From a virus: 37,840 bases of DNA. The stretch lies in the IMG/VR virus record IMGVR_UViG_3300030333_003198, positions 1-37,840 of that record; one strand, given 5' to 3'. The notes beneath the pieces were generated by a model. It searched no databases. It worked only from the letters and a program-made list of their open reading frames with translations, and had not been told where the DNA came from. Position 1 is the first letter of the stretch, and each line of letters opens with the position of its first letter. The position numbers and the translations under genes were made by a program. Below are positions 1 through 8,286 of this stretch, piece after piece.

Positions 1-1
1 T

Positions 2-3000
2 ATAACCCAGTGGAAATCAAATTATGATGGGTATGAAAACCCGACTGATGATCCAGATAAATTACAGTATTTCGAGCTTACTGATAGCGCAGGATTAACG
101 ACTAGGTTTTATACTGGATTCTCTAAAGGTACTTCAACTGGTTCGATTGGATGGGAACCGGGCACCGCATACAGAAGAAGTGGCAATGCTGCCGTAACGG
201 AAGCTTATATTAGGGAACAAGTGGGTTACGGTGGTAGGCTGGTTGATATATGGAGTTCAGATAGCCCAGCAAAAAGCTTTGCTGGTGCTATTAACGACTC
301 TGATTTAGCCATAACCGCTACATATAGCGGCCACCGTACTGTCTACCTTACTCAAGATGCGGGTGGTGATGCGGGGAATACTGAAATAAATCTTATGTCT
401 TACGATTTAGTAAATAATAATTATTATAAAATAGCAGTTAACGATCTATATGAACCGCCCGAAGACGGCTTTAGGTTTACTGGTGGTATAGGGACTAGCT
501 ACGATGATGGCTATACAGCAGAAGAATTAGGTAGCGGCTTTGCAGATGCGGCAGAATTAGCTAAAGTAATTAATCTCAAACAATCCGAAACTCTTATTGC
601 TTACAGTAATCAGTTTTCAGTTACCGATGATACTACTTATCCGGGAAGACTTATAGTTTTGCAGAAAGACTCAGGAAGGCATACAAATACAAGTATATGG
701 TATAATTCCTTCACCGAGAACGATGATGATGCGGGCTCAGAAGGAGATATCATATATGACTTATCTACACACGTTGCCCAAGACACTATACCTCTAGCAT
801 TCTCTGGAGGAACAGACGGTGATACAATAAATAATATCATCAATCCAACATGGGATGGCGGTGAAGGTTCTACAGACTACTGGGAAGCTGCCGACGAGTG
901 GACACAACAGCAGCAGTTCCTAACAAACGATGGTGATCCTCTTAGGTTTGGAATTTGGAAGGTTCGTAGTTATTTAGAGGCTGACGAGCTTCCGGGTCCA
1001 ACCAATGTTTTATTGTCAGCCGATGAAAACCCCAAGGGATCTAAATTACCTCCTCATCAGGATACTGCTAGGTGGGAAAGGGTATTAGACGAAGCCTCGT
1101 CTTTAGAAACTCCAGAAGGAAACAAACTAAATGTTGCTACTTCTGCATTTATGCCTGTAGAAGACTATGTATATCCAGACGGAGACGCACCAGAATTAGG
1201 ACAATCTATTACCAAACTTTCGGACCTAAAATTCCCTCCAGATATAACCGATTTAGAGGCGTTTAACGGTGACAACTCAACCGTAGTAACTCTTAGGTGG
1301 TTATATGATGAGGATCAAGATACTTTAGATCCGTTTATCCAAGGAGACTTAACACATTACCAAGCACAGCAAGAGATAAATAAGAAGGGGAAGGGTAAAA
1401 TTATCCATCTTTCTGAAGCGTATCTTGAAAATACACCGGGGTGGTATCGTTATATAAATATGGAAACTGCTCCATACTTACAAAAGATCCGAACGCCGGG
1501 TAAAAGAGCTGTTATTGATAAACGAAGAATGCCGCAAATGTTATATCCCTCCTTTAAGGAAGATCAGGATACAGGAACATTGGAGACCGTGTTCGGGATT
1601 CGTCCTGTTGAATGGGATCCTAGAACTAGCGGTAATGATGAAACAAATAGAGGACCGGGGATATTCTTTAACCCGTCAACAGGCGAACCGCAAGAAACTA
1701 ATATTAAAACGCTGGCTTTTTATAGAGATAGGTTATTTCTTGCTAATGATGATACAATCATAGCTTCCGCTTCGGGTGATTGGGATAACTTTTTCTTAGC
1801 AGATCCTGATAACATCTCAGATACAGATCCTCTGGATCTTATGGTATCCTCTAATAATTATACTCCAATTACTAGCCTGATTCCCTTTAGGGATTTCTTG
1901 TTTGTAGGAACCAGTGGAAACACGCAGTATGAATTAGTTGGATCGAATAATATTATCTCTCCCAAGACAGCAGAGTTTGCACCTACAGCATTCTACCCAA
2001 TGCTTCCAGACGTTAGGCCTATCTCTATGAATAATAATTTATTTTTCTTCTCAGATAGGAAGCTGTACATCTATTTCGGACAAAGAGATCTGGCTACAGA
2101 GCAAGCGTTTGAGGTGTCTAAACATGTTGAAGGATACCTTCCAAATGACCTAACAATGGCAACCTCGTCTAGCCACGGCTCTATGATATTTGGTCTAGAC
2201 ACTGGATCTGAAATCAACGGAGTTAGAACATCAACTATCTTTTGTTATAGGAACCAAGTTGCAGGAGAAAAGGTAGTTCAGAATGCTTTCTTTGATTGGA
2301 AAATAAAACTTTCTAAAGACCCCCAGTTTGGTGGTTCCGCTACCGCTGAAGCTCCTTTTGTTCAGTTTATTCAAGGCTCGGGATCTAGTTTGTTTGCGGT
2401 TGTGGGAGCCGTAACTGAAAGGCAGGCGAACAGTAGTAATATGCATTTAGAGCTATGGTATATGCCTTTAAAAAAGGACCACTTAAATATCCCCCGACTA
2501 GATAAATTAGTATATCTTCAGTCCGGCGATGTCGAGATTGGTTCGGGAGGCAATGCTGGTTATGATCCTGTAACCAATAGAACTAATATCGGTATTAGCT
2601 TATCTTTCGACCCAAACTTTGCTCCAGTATTCGACACAATAGTAACTAGGAATGGAGAAGTAGTACCTTTGACGTATGACAACTCAAGCGCTGGGTATCG
2701 TTACTGGGTTGACGGGGACAGGACCGGGGTGACGGACGGTGCAACGCGATGGATAGATACAGTTAATTTTGCTGGTATAAAATACAAGAGTCTAGTTACT
2801 TTGTCGGAAACCTTTGTGAGAGACGAAGGTAATAATATTGTGCCCGGAACTCTCAACTTGCGATACGGTCTTATTCAAACTTTCAATTCCCCTCACTTTG
2901 ATATCAAAGTTAGCTCTCCAACGAGAGATAGTAAAACAACAACTTTCAACAAAACCGACGCTACTGCTAACTATAGTAGTTTTGGTGTAGAGGTTGACGT

Positions 3001-3241
3001 GGCTAGGCCAGATTTTATCGGCAATCCTTATGGAGGAGCTGCAATCGGCACAGTACAAGAGGGTTCGCTGGGGGATATAACTATAGAAAAAGATATTGCG
3101 TCACAGGTAAGATTCCCAATCTTAGGATTTTCTCAAGACATTGAAATTACAATTTCATCTGATAATCCTCATCCTTTAAACATTGCTAGCTTACAGTTTA
3201 ACGGTAAGTTTAAACCAATTACAAAATTTCATAGTTCATAG
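2..3241 (+). CDS. Tail tubular protein B / tail nozzle (T7 gp12-like), 5' end cut off by window
   Basis: The frame is open from base 2 to the TAG at 3239-3241, giving 1,079 visible residues. A GTG at 221 lies inside this frame and is probably not the start; the real start is left of the window. The stretch encoded at about 1700-2130 follows the core of T7 gp12: an RDRLFL...ASGDWDNFF segment (T7: NRLGFLSGE...KYFNFYP), then DTDPLDLMVSS, PFRDFLFVGTSGNTQYEL, and a later SKHVEGYLPNDL (T7: TSHVPNYIPNG). In T7 this protein forms the nozzle below the portal and adaptor, through which DNA leaves the virion. The visible part alone is longer than T7 gp12 (794 residues), so the family core is enlarged. 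The tail fibre gene follows after 9 bases, as expected for a tail operon. Homology is confident; the missing N-terminus cannot be judged. Confidence 0.92.
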   Translation: MTQWKSNYDGYENPTDDPDKLQYFELTDSAGLTTRFYTGFSKGTSTGSIGWEPGTAYRRSGNAAVTEAYIREQVGYGGRLVDIWSSDSPAKSFAGAINDSDLAITATYSGHRTVYLTQDAGGDAGNTEINLMSYDLVNNNYYKIAVNDLYEPPEDGFRFTGGIGTSYDDGYTAEELGSGFADAAELAKVINLKQSETLIAYSNQFSVTDDTTYPGRLIVLQKDSGRHTNTSIWYNSFTENDDDAGSEGDIIYDLSTHVAQDTIPLAFSGGTDGDTINNIINPTWDGGEGSTDYWEAADEWTQQQQFLTNDGDPLRFGIWKVRSYLEADELPGPTNVLLSADENPKGSKLPPHQDTARWERVLDEASSLETPEGNKLNVATSAFMPVEDYVYPDGDAPELGQSITKLSDLKFPPDITDLEAFNGDNSTVVTLRWLYDEDQDTLDPFIQGDLTHYQAQQEINKKGKGKIIHLSEAYLENTPGWYRYINMETAPYLQKIRTPGKRAVIDKRRMPQMLYPSFKEDQDTGTLETVFGIRPVEWDPRTSGNDETNRGPGIFFNPSTGEPQETNIKTLAFYRDRLFLANDDTIIASASGDWDNFFLADPDNISDTDPLDLMVSSNNYTPITSLIPFRDFLFVGTSGNTQYELVGSNNIISPKTAEFAPTAFYPMLPDVRPISMNNNLFFFSDRKLYIYFGQRDLATEQAFEVSKHVEGYLPNDLTMATSSSHGSMIFGLDTGSEINGVRTSTIFCYRNQVAGEKVVQNAFFDWKIKLSKDPQFGGSATAEAPFVQFIQGSGSSLFAVVGAVTERQANSSNMHLELWYMPLKKDHLNIPRLDKLVYLQSGDVEIGSGGNAGYDPVTNRTNIGISLSFDPNFAPVFDTIVTRNGEVVPLTYDNSSAGYRYWVDGDRTGVTDGATRWIDTVNFAGIKYKSLVTLSETFVRDEGNNIVPGTLNLRYGLIQTFNSPHFDIKVSSPTRDSKTTTFNKTDATANYSSFGVEVDVARPDFIGNPYGGAAIGTVQEGSLGDITIEKDIASQVRFPILGFSQDIEITISSDNPHPLNIASLQFNGKFKPITKFHSS

Positions 3242-3250
3242 GAGGCAGAT

Positions 3251-6200
3251 ATGGATATTGATAATTACAAACAGGCAGAACTAGTAAAGTCTATTACGGT
3301 AGATGCGATTGCTAGCGATGGTACTTATACAACTTCAGCTATAGTTTTAACAGATGCTTTTGGAGAAGATAACCTTAGTGGTGGTGGTTATGTAAACACT
3401 ACTACTAATGAGGAAGATATTCTTGTAGTAAGACAATTCCCTATTAATACAATAGACGATTCAAATTATAACCACTCCACAGCACCTATTACTGCCTCAG
3501 AGGCTTGGAGTGTCTGGACATTGCCGAAAACTAATGCTAGCGGTAGTGAGATGTATACCCTGAACTCTGATAATACAATTACCTTTAAGAATTCTGCCGC
3601 AGTCGTAGGCACCACAACTACATCTGTGTGGGAGTGGACACTAGATATGATTTCAGACGCGGGCTCCAGTAGATCGGGAGCTATTGTACTGCCATCGATT
3701 CAGGTTGGGGATGTTATTCATGTCTTTAGAAAAACTCAAACTCTAAACAAGTCCATCCATTTCCAACCACAGTCTAAGCTTACAGCTGCATCCTTAAATA
3801 CTGCTATTGATCAAGCCTATAGACTTGGACAGGAAAACTATGCTCTTTGGCATAACTTCTGCAAGCTTAATCCTGCCGTTGGTAATCCTCATGGTGTCTG
3901 CCCTCTTAACGCCAAGGGTCTTATTGATAATAAGTACGTAGATGGCACCCTGTTCTTGACAGCTGATAGCGACGGTAATTGGGATGCTAAAGATATGTAT
4001 ATTACGAGTGTAAAGGATCCATCTTATCCTCAGAATGCCGTAAATAAAAGATACCTTGAGGCTGTAAACAACCTTACTAACTATTATAATAAAACTACCA
4101 GTGATGGTCGATACCCTGTTTTAAATTCTGATAATAAGATACCTAGTAGTCACATCCCTGATTTAGCTTTTTCTAATTACTTAGGAAATGCAGCAAATGC
4201 CGCAGCTCTTCCTACCTTAAAAACTGACACATCTAACATAGGTGATTGGGCTACTACTGAAGCAGGACCAGCTACGTATGTTATAGCCTATAACGACGGT
4301 TCGTCGGCAAGTGACTGGGTTTTGGTACAAACCCCGACCGATAAGGTTATCACCGTTAACGGAGAATCAGGAGCTGTTGAGTTAAATGCCGCAGATGTAG
4401 GTGCATTGGCTGGTTCGGGAAACGGATATACGCAGGATCAAGTCAGAGATATCGCCACTCTTACTAATTTCTATAATAAAACAGACAGTGATGCTAGGTA
4501 CATACAGACCGGAGCCGCCTTTGATGATATGGAAATTACCGCTACTGATGGCACAACCGCTAGAGACTTAGATGACCACTTCGCAGACTGGATTAATGTC
4601 AAGGACTTTGGTGCTGTAGGTGACGGAAGTACTGATGATACTGTGGCTATCCAAGCCGCTTTAGATCACCTTACCAATAGTACAAGGGGAACCGTATTCT
4701 TTCCTTATGGAACATATAAAGTTACCTCAACTATCCACCTTAGGGAAAACAACCACCTAGATTTAAACGGATCAACTATTCTGTTTTCTAAAGCATCAAC
4801 GGCGGCGGGTGACGCTCTTTTCCAGACAGCTAGTGGTTCAATAGCCGCAACTCAGACACACACTGCAACCACAGGTTTTAATAAGGGAGATCTATCTTTT
4901 GAGGATGCGGCAATAGTTACCGCGCTCGGTGGCGATGCTTCTTATGCGTATGATCACTCACTTAGAATTAGATCTGATGCTAACCCGTGGTACTTCGATG
5001 ATGATGGTGATACAACTCGATACATCGGTGAGTTTAATCGATTGATAGATGATGGTTACGGAAGTACTGATAATAAGTTAGAATTAGCAAACCCATTAAG
5101 ATACACATATAGAGACACGAGTGCGGGATCAACAACTATTACACTAGAGTGGATTAAGACAACTAAGAATATACAGATTAGAAACGGCATACTTAAGGAT
5201 GAGTCACTCACCACAACTACCGAGCCCGGTGGTGGTCCTAATAATACGGCAATTTGGGTAACAAGTTATGCTGAGGATGTTGTAATCGACAACGTAACCA
5301 TCGAAGGCTTTGGTGCTTATTATATTAGATGCGAGTATAGTCAAAACGTAAAGGTTACAAACTGTACTTTCAAAAGTCCCCGAAATCTCGAAAATATAGT
5401 TGGGGCTACTTATGGGGTTGCGCTTCGAAATGGGTGTGAAAATACTATCGTTGATAATTGTTCCTTTAGCGGTATAAGCCGGGTCTTTACTGGTAGTGCG
5501 GATGCTCTATCCTACGGACCAAGTAAAGATATCCGGTTTACAAACAATAAATGCGAATATCTGAAGGAAAGATGGCAGTTTGATGAGGACTCCGGACATA
5601 GTTCCGCTGGTGGAACGGATTATATAGGATGTAACTTCTGGTACTCTGATTACTATATTGCCCAAGGAAACATAATGCATGGTAGTGAAAGCTTTGGTAT
5701 CTACGGTCTGGGTGGCAATGCTATAATAAATGATAATCACCTTCTTGGGGTTGGTATAGAATATCCGGGCGGTTCGGCCGCTGCTGCAAATTCAGCTATT
5801 CAGTACCGAAATATGACTAAGTATGCGGATGTTGCGGTTAAGATTTGTGGAAACACCATTGATACGACCAAGACTCCTTGGGGAATTAACGTATTCGCGG
5901 GAGAAGCTAGTGGGAGTAGTCTGGGTAGTGGTATGAATCAAGGTGTTATTATTTCGAATAATACTATTAGAAATCTTCTCCGGACCAACAGTATGGGTAT
6001 TGAAGTCAGGGGACTGAGCGACAGTAATAAAATAAATGGTGTGATTGTTGAGGGTAATAGTATACACAAAACTCATAACGGAATCATCTTAACTTATTGC
6101 ACTGAAGGACTTGTTGCGAATAATAAAATTGTAACTAATTTAGATTATTCGAATGATGGCATAGCGTATCCTAACTCTTCTCGTGAGGGTATTCTGATGA

Positions 6201-6997
6201 ATGGGGTAGAGAACGGAAATGTCACCGGTAATATAATAGTCATGAATAGAGCGGATGTTGATGATGGGGGATCCAAAAACTATGGAATATCCCTTCTGGA
6301 TAACACTAGAACGCAGAGTGTATTGGTCTCTGGTAATACATTTAAGGGCTATCGTAATGACTCAGGAGCGACTACAGGAGCAAACGATGCCTTTATGTAT
6401 ATAGGAGCTGATGATGGTGTTGGGATCATGAATAACATGATTAGAACAGTTGCTAATGATTTTGTTTATGCTGGAGGTACTTTCGATAAGAAGAAGATCC
6501 GAACCCATGGAAACTTCTATTACCCCACAGGCGACCCGAACAACAGTGTTGGAGGCCATCCTTGGGGCAAGGAGATGGATACCGGGTTTACTCCTCAGAT
6601 TGAGGTTTATACCGAAGGTGCTGAGACTGATCCTTCGGCGTTAAGACACAGGCCAACCCAAGCCAGATTTGTAACCTCCACAAGAGATTATGAAATAATT
6701 GCTGGTGGATCTTTTGGGACTAGTAGTATTCAATTATCAAACATCGGAATTAGTACGTCAGACAAGATACTGTGGGCACAAGCTACAGTTCACCAACCTC
6801 CGGGCGGAACAGACGATGTTTCTAAGGTTATATGTACTATTGATAACTATACCGTTGGAGCTAATGCTCCAACATTTGCAAACCTTCGATTCAGTACCAC
6901 AGATGGTACCTCCATAAATACTTTCAACGACGGAACTCTAACTATAACTACACTATTTTTAGTTGCTGATTCTATTGATACTGATGGAGGATCATGA
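3251..6997 (+). CDS. Tail fibre / tailspike with T7 gp17-type anchor and pectate-lyase-like beta-helix
   Basis: 1,248 residues, preceded by GGAGG at 3241-3245. Residues about 1-200 resemble the virion-binding domain of T7 gp17, ending in a VIHVFRKTQ...LTAASLNTAIDQA segment. Two fibre-type repeats follow (YYNKTTSDGRYP and FYNKTDSDARYI). From about residue 448 the sequence VKDFGAVGDGSTDDTVAIQA marks a pectate_lyase_3-type domain, followed by several hundred residues of short Asn/Gly-rich turns (GNTI, GNSI, NNTI) typical of a right-handed parallel beta-helix. About 130 residues at the C-terminus form a separate region. The domain order (anchor, linker, beta-helix) is that of phage tailspikes that bind and often cleave surface polysaccharide. 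Catalytic residues cannot be assigned by eye, so depolymerase activity is inferred. The stop overlaps the next start (ATGA). Confidence 0.9.
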   Translation: MDIDNYKQAELVKSITVDAIASDGTYTTSAIVLTDAFGEDNLSGGGYVNTTTNEEDILVVRQFPINTIDDSNYNHSTAPITASEAWSVWTLPKTNASGSEMYTLNSDNTITFKNSAAVVGTTTTSVWEWTLDMISDAGSSRSGAIVLPSIQVGDVIHVFRKTQTLNKSIHFQPQSKLTAASLNTAIDQAYRLGQENYALWHNFCKLNPAVGNPHGVCPLNAKGLIDNKYVDGTLFLTADSDGNWDAKDMYITSVKDPSYPQNAVNKRYLEAVNNLTNYYNKTTSDGRYPVLNSDNKIPSSHIPDLAFSNYLGNAANAAALPTLKTDTSNIGDWATTEAGPATYVIAYNDGSSASDWVLVQTPTDKVITVNGESGAVELNAADVGALAGSGNGYTQDQVRDIATLTNFYNKTDSDARYIQTGAAFDDMEITATDGTTARDLDDHFADWINVKDFGAVGDGSTDDTVAIQAALDHLTNSTRGTVFFPYGTYKVTSTIHLRENNHLDLNGSTILFSKASTAAGDALFQTASGSIAATQTHTATTGFNKGDLSFEDAAIVTALGGDASYAYDHSLRIRSDANPWYFDDDGDTTRYIGEFNRLIDDGYGSTDNKLELANPLRYTYRDTSAGSTTITLEWIKTTKNIQIRNGILKDESLTTTTEPGGGPNNTAIWVTSYAEDVVIDNVTIEGFGAYYIRCEYSQNVKVTNCTFKSPRNLENIVGATYGVALRNGCENTIVDNCSFSGISRVFTGSADALSYGPSKDIRFTNNKCEYLKERWQFDEDSGHSSAGGTDYIGCNFWYSDYYIAQGNIMHGSESFGIYGLGGNAIINDNHLLGVGIEYPGGSAAAANSAIQYRNMTKYADVAVKICGNTIDTTKTPWGINVFAGEASGSSLGSGMNQGVIISNNTIRNLLRTNSMGIEVRGLSDSNKINGVIVEGNSIHKTHNGIILTYCTEGLVANNKIVTNLDYSNDGIAYPNSSREGILMNGVENGNVTGNIIVMNRADVDDGGSKNYGISLLDNTRTQSVLVSGNTFKGYRNDSGATTGANDAFMYIGADDGVGIMNNMIRTVANDFVYAGGTFDKKKIRTHGNFYYPTGDPNNSVGGHPWGKEMDTGFTPQIEVYTEGAETDPSALRHRPTQARFVTSTRDYEIIAGGSFGTSSIQLSNIGISTSDKILWAQATVHQPPGGTDDVSKVICTIDNYTVGANAPTFANLRFSTTDGTSINTFNDGTLTITTLFLVADSIDTDGGS

Positions 6998-7215
6998 TGA
7001 TGACTGATAAAATTAACATACTTAATGACCGGCTGGCTGACAGCCTATTAGCTGATTTGGATGACGAGAGTAAATGCACTCCGGGTCTTTATCAGATTAT
7101 TCGTGGTTATATTAATGATAACCGTGCGGCACTAGATGATATCCCATCTGATTCTCTTGACTTCCTTGAGCAGAAGATGACAGATGCTATCCCATTTAAA
7201 AAGGAGGCTTCATAA
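6994..7215 (+). CDS. Small terminase subunit (T7 gp18-like DNA maturase A)
   Basis: 73 residues. Residues 13-34 (LADSLLADLDDESKCTPGLYQ onward) match the T7 gp18 pattern RMLADLSDHERRSPQLYNAI, and the length is near that of gp18 (89 residues). T7 gp18 works with the large subunit to recognise and package concatemeric DNA. Three consecutive ATG codons (6994, 6997, 7000) follow GGAGG at 6986-6990. The first overlaps the tailspike stop, but the second or third has better spacing, so the protein may be one or two residues shorter. Its place just after the tail fibre matches T7 order. The large subunit is about 1 kb downstream, separated by four basic genes. Confidence 0.75.
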   Translation: MMMTDKINILNDRLADSLLADLDDESKCTPGLYQIIRGYINDNRAALDDIPSDSLDFLEQKMTDAIPFKKEAS

Positions 7216-7529
7216 TGAGCAACCCAAGACGTAGATACAAAGAACAACAGAAAACCAGAGCTACTGAGTCTAAAATTAAAGCTAGAGCTAAGAAAGGTAC
7301 GCAGCAAGGAAAGGCTTTGGCAAAACAGCAAGCGGCAAAGAGATCGTCTAGTGCTAAACGTAGCGCTATAAGAAACGCTAGTCAGTTATATATGGGTGCG
7401 ATACCGCAGGCAATAACACGCGCAGCGAAGTTCGTTGGGGGAACCGGAAAGGGATACCAACCAAACATACCCACACCCCCAAAGACGAAACACCACTCAT
7501 CAAATCCGGTAAACAGACCTAGACATTGA
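7215..7529 (+). CDS. Small very basic protein, first of a four-gene polybasic cluster
   Basis: 104 residues, not recognised. The ATG overlaps the previous stop (TAATG) and has AAGGAGG at 7201-7207. The first 60 residues are dominated by Lys, Arg, Ala, Gln and Ser (for example SKIKARAKKGTQQGKALAK), probably helical and strongly positive. Residues 60-80 are less charged (LYMGAIPQAITRAAKFVGG), and the tail is rich in Pro and Asn. There is no signal peptide or clear membrane segment. Its place between the terminase subunits and its charge suggest DNA contact during packaging or inside the head, but that is inference. The frame and start are well supported. Confidence 0.8.
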   Translation: MSNPRRRYKEQQKTRATESKIKARAKKGTQQGKALAKQQAAKRSSSAKRSAIRNASQLYMGAIPQAITRAAKFVGGTGKGYQPNIPTPPKTKHHSSNPVNRPRH

Positions 7530-7548
7530 CTATAAAGGGAGAATCGTA

Positions 7549-7788
7549 ATGCCAAGAGTAAATGGAAAAAAGTTCCCCTATACAGCCAAAGGAAAAGCCG
7601 CTGCTAAGAAAGAGAAAGCTAAGAGAGCCGCTCAGAAGGCCAAGCGCAGCAAGCCACTGCGGACCCCAGAGTCAGAGAGGAAGGCCAAGGGCAGCAAGCC
7701 ACTGCGGACCCCAGAGTCAGAGAGGAAGGTCAAACGGACCCCAGCGTCAGGGAAGATCCGGTTCCGGGATCAGTTTCGGAAGTACTGA
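7549..7788 (+). CDS. Small Lys/Arg-rich protein with internal tandem repeat
   Basis: 79 residues, start ATG with AAAGGGAGA at 7534-7542. The N-terminus MPRVNGKKFPYTAKGKAAAKK resembles small unnamed basic proteins found in many marine phages (recalled, not searched). Residues about 33-62 hold two copies of a 15-residue unit, SKPLRTPESERKAKG, followed by a degenerate third (RTPASGK). This repeat is encoded by a nearly exact 45-base tandem duplication that is GC-richer than the surrounding late genes. The protein looks like an unstructured, protamine- or histone-H1-tail-like polycation. A second frame (from 7562) is open across the repeat, but it has no ribosome-binding site and is probably a by-product of composition. 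Confidence 0.8.
   Translation: MPRVNGKKFPYTAKGKAAAKKEKAKRAAQKAKRSKPLRTPESERKAKGSKPLRTPESERKVKRTPASGKIRFRDQFRKY
7636..7729 (+). repeat. 45-base tandem repeat inside the basic-protein gene
   Basis: Two copies of a 39-base identical core (7646-7684 and 7691-7729) are spaced 45 bases apart. Each is preceded by the same nine bases, AAGGCCAAG (7636-7644 and 7681-7689). A decayed partial third copy starts near 7735 (CGGACCCCAG then GTCAG). The period is a multiple of three, so the protein repeats in frame. The sharp identity suggests a recent duplication. Confidence 0.9.
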
Positions 7789-8048
7789 TGGCTAGAGCAA
7801 GGATGAAGAAGGTAAAGAAGTCTCAGACTAATTACCGAAAGAACCCTGAATCAGCAGCAAAGAAAGCAGCTTACGATAAGAAGTATAACTCTTCTCCAGA
7901 AAGAAAGAAGTATAGACGTGAGCTGGCGGCTGAAAGACGTAAGAGGGGTATTATGGGTAAGGGCGGTAAAGATGTCTCCCACACCACAAATGGGACCACT
8001 CTGGAATCCGCCTCAAAGAATAGAGCAAGGCATAAGAAAAAGAAATAG
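7788..8048 (+). CDS. Small basic protein, possible degenerate HNH-like phage protein
   Basis: 86 residues, about 40% Lys plus Arg. The start ATG overlaps the previous stop (TGATG at 7786-7790). A central segment, YDKKYNSSPERKKYRREL, is followed by ERRKRG, then GKDVSHTTNG and SKNRARHKKKK. This layout resembles small phage proteins of the form Y.K.Y..SPE..KR...RR...G.DV.H..G....NR, which are sometimes related to HNH nucleases. Only one histidine of the kind needed for catalysis (DVSHT) is visible, so nuclease activity is doubtful and DNA binding is likelier. It belongs to the polybasic cluster between the terminase genes. Confidence 0.75.
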   Translation: MARARMKKVKKSQTNYRKNPESAAKKAAYDKKYNSSPERKKYRRELAAERRKRGIMGKGGKDVSHTTNGTTLESASKNRARHKKKK

Positions 8049-8058
8049 GAGAATAGAT

Positions 8059-8286
8059 ATGGCTAAGAGAAGAATCACACCTAAAAAAGCTAAACCACAT
8101 ACAAAACAGGCAGTAAATAGTATGGATTTTTTTAGATCCCATGGCTACGATTTCAAGAAGGCAAAGAAAGCTAAGCAAAAGATAGCAGATAAGATAGCAA
8201 TGGAGAAAGCTTACAAGAAGCACGGTGGGCACTCCCGATTCAATCCTAACACAAGAAATACACCTACAAATAAACCCCGGTCGTGA
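8059..8286 (+). CDS. Small basic protein, last of the polybasic cluster
   Basis: 75 residues, not recognised. The frame is open from 7918, but the ATG at 8059 with AGGAG at 8048-8052 is the convincing start; it lies just past the previous stop at 8046-8048. The N-terminus is KRRITPKKAKPHTKQ, and the middle (FRSHGYDFKKAKKAKQKIADKIAMEKAYKKHGG) is probably a charged helix. The C-terminus is Asn/Thr/Pro-rich. The stop overlaps the GTG start of the large terminase (GTGA, 8283-8286), so the two are probably translationally coupled, which hints at a packaging-related role. Confidence 0.75.
   Translation: MAKRRITPKKAKPHTKQAVNSMDFFRSHGYDFKKAKKAKQKIADKIAMEKAYKKHGGHSRFNPNTRNTPTNKPRS

Noticed and set aside
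7562-7795. Second open frame across the 45-base repeat
   Set aside because: No ribosome-binding site; it is open because the repeat period is a multiple of three. The 7549 frame has the start signals.
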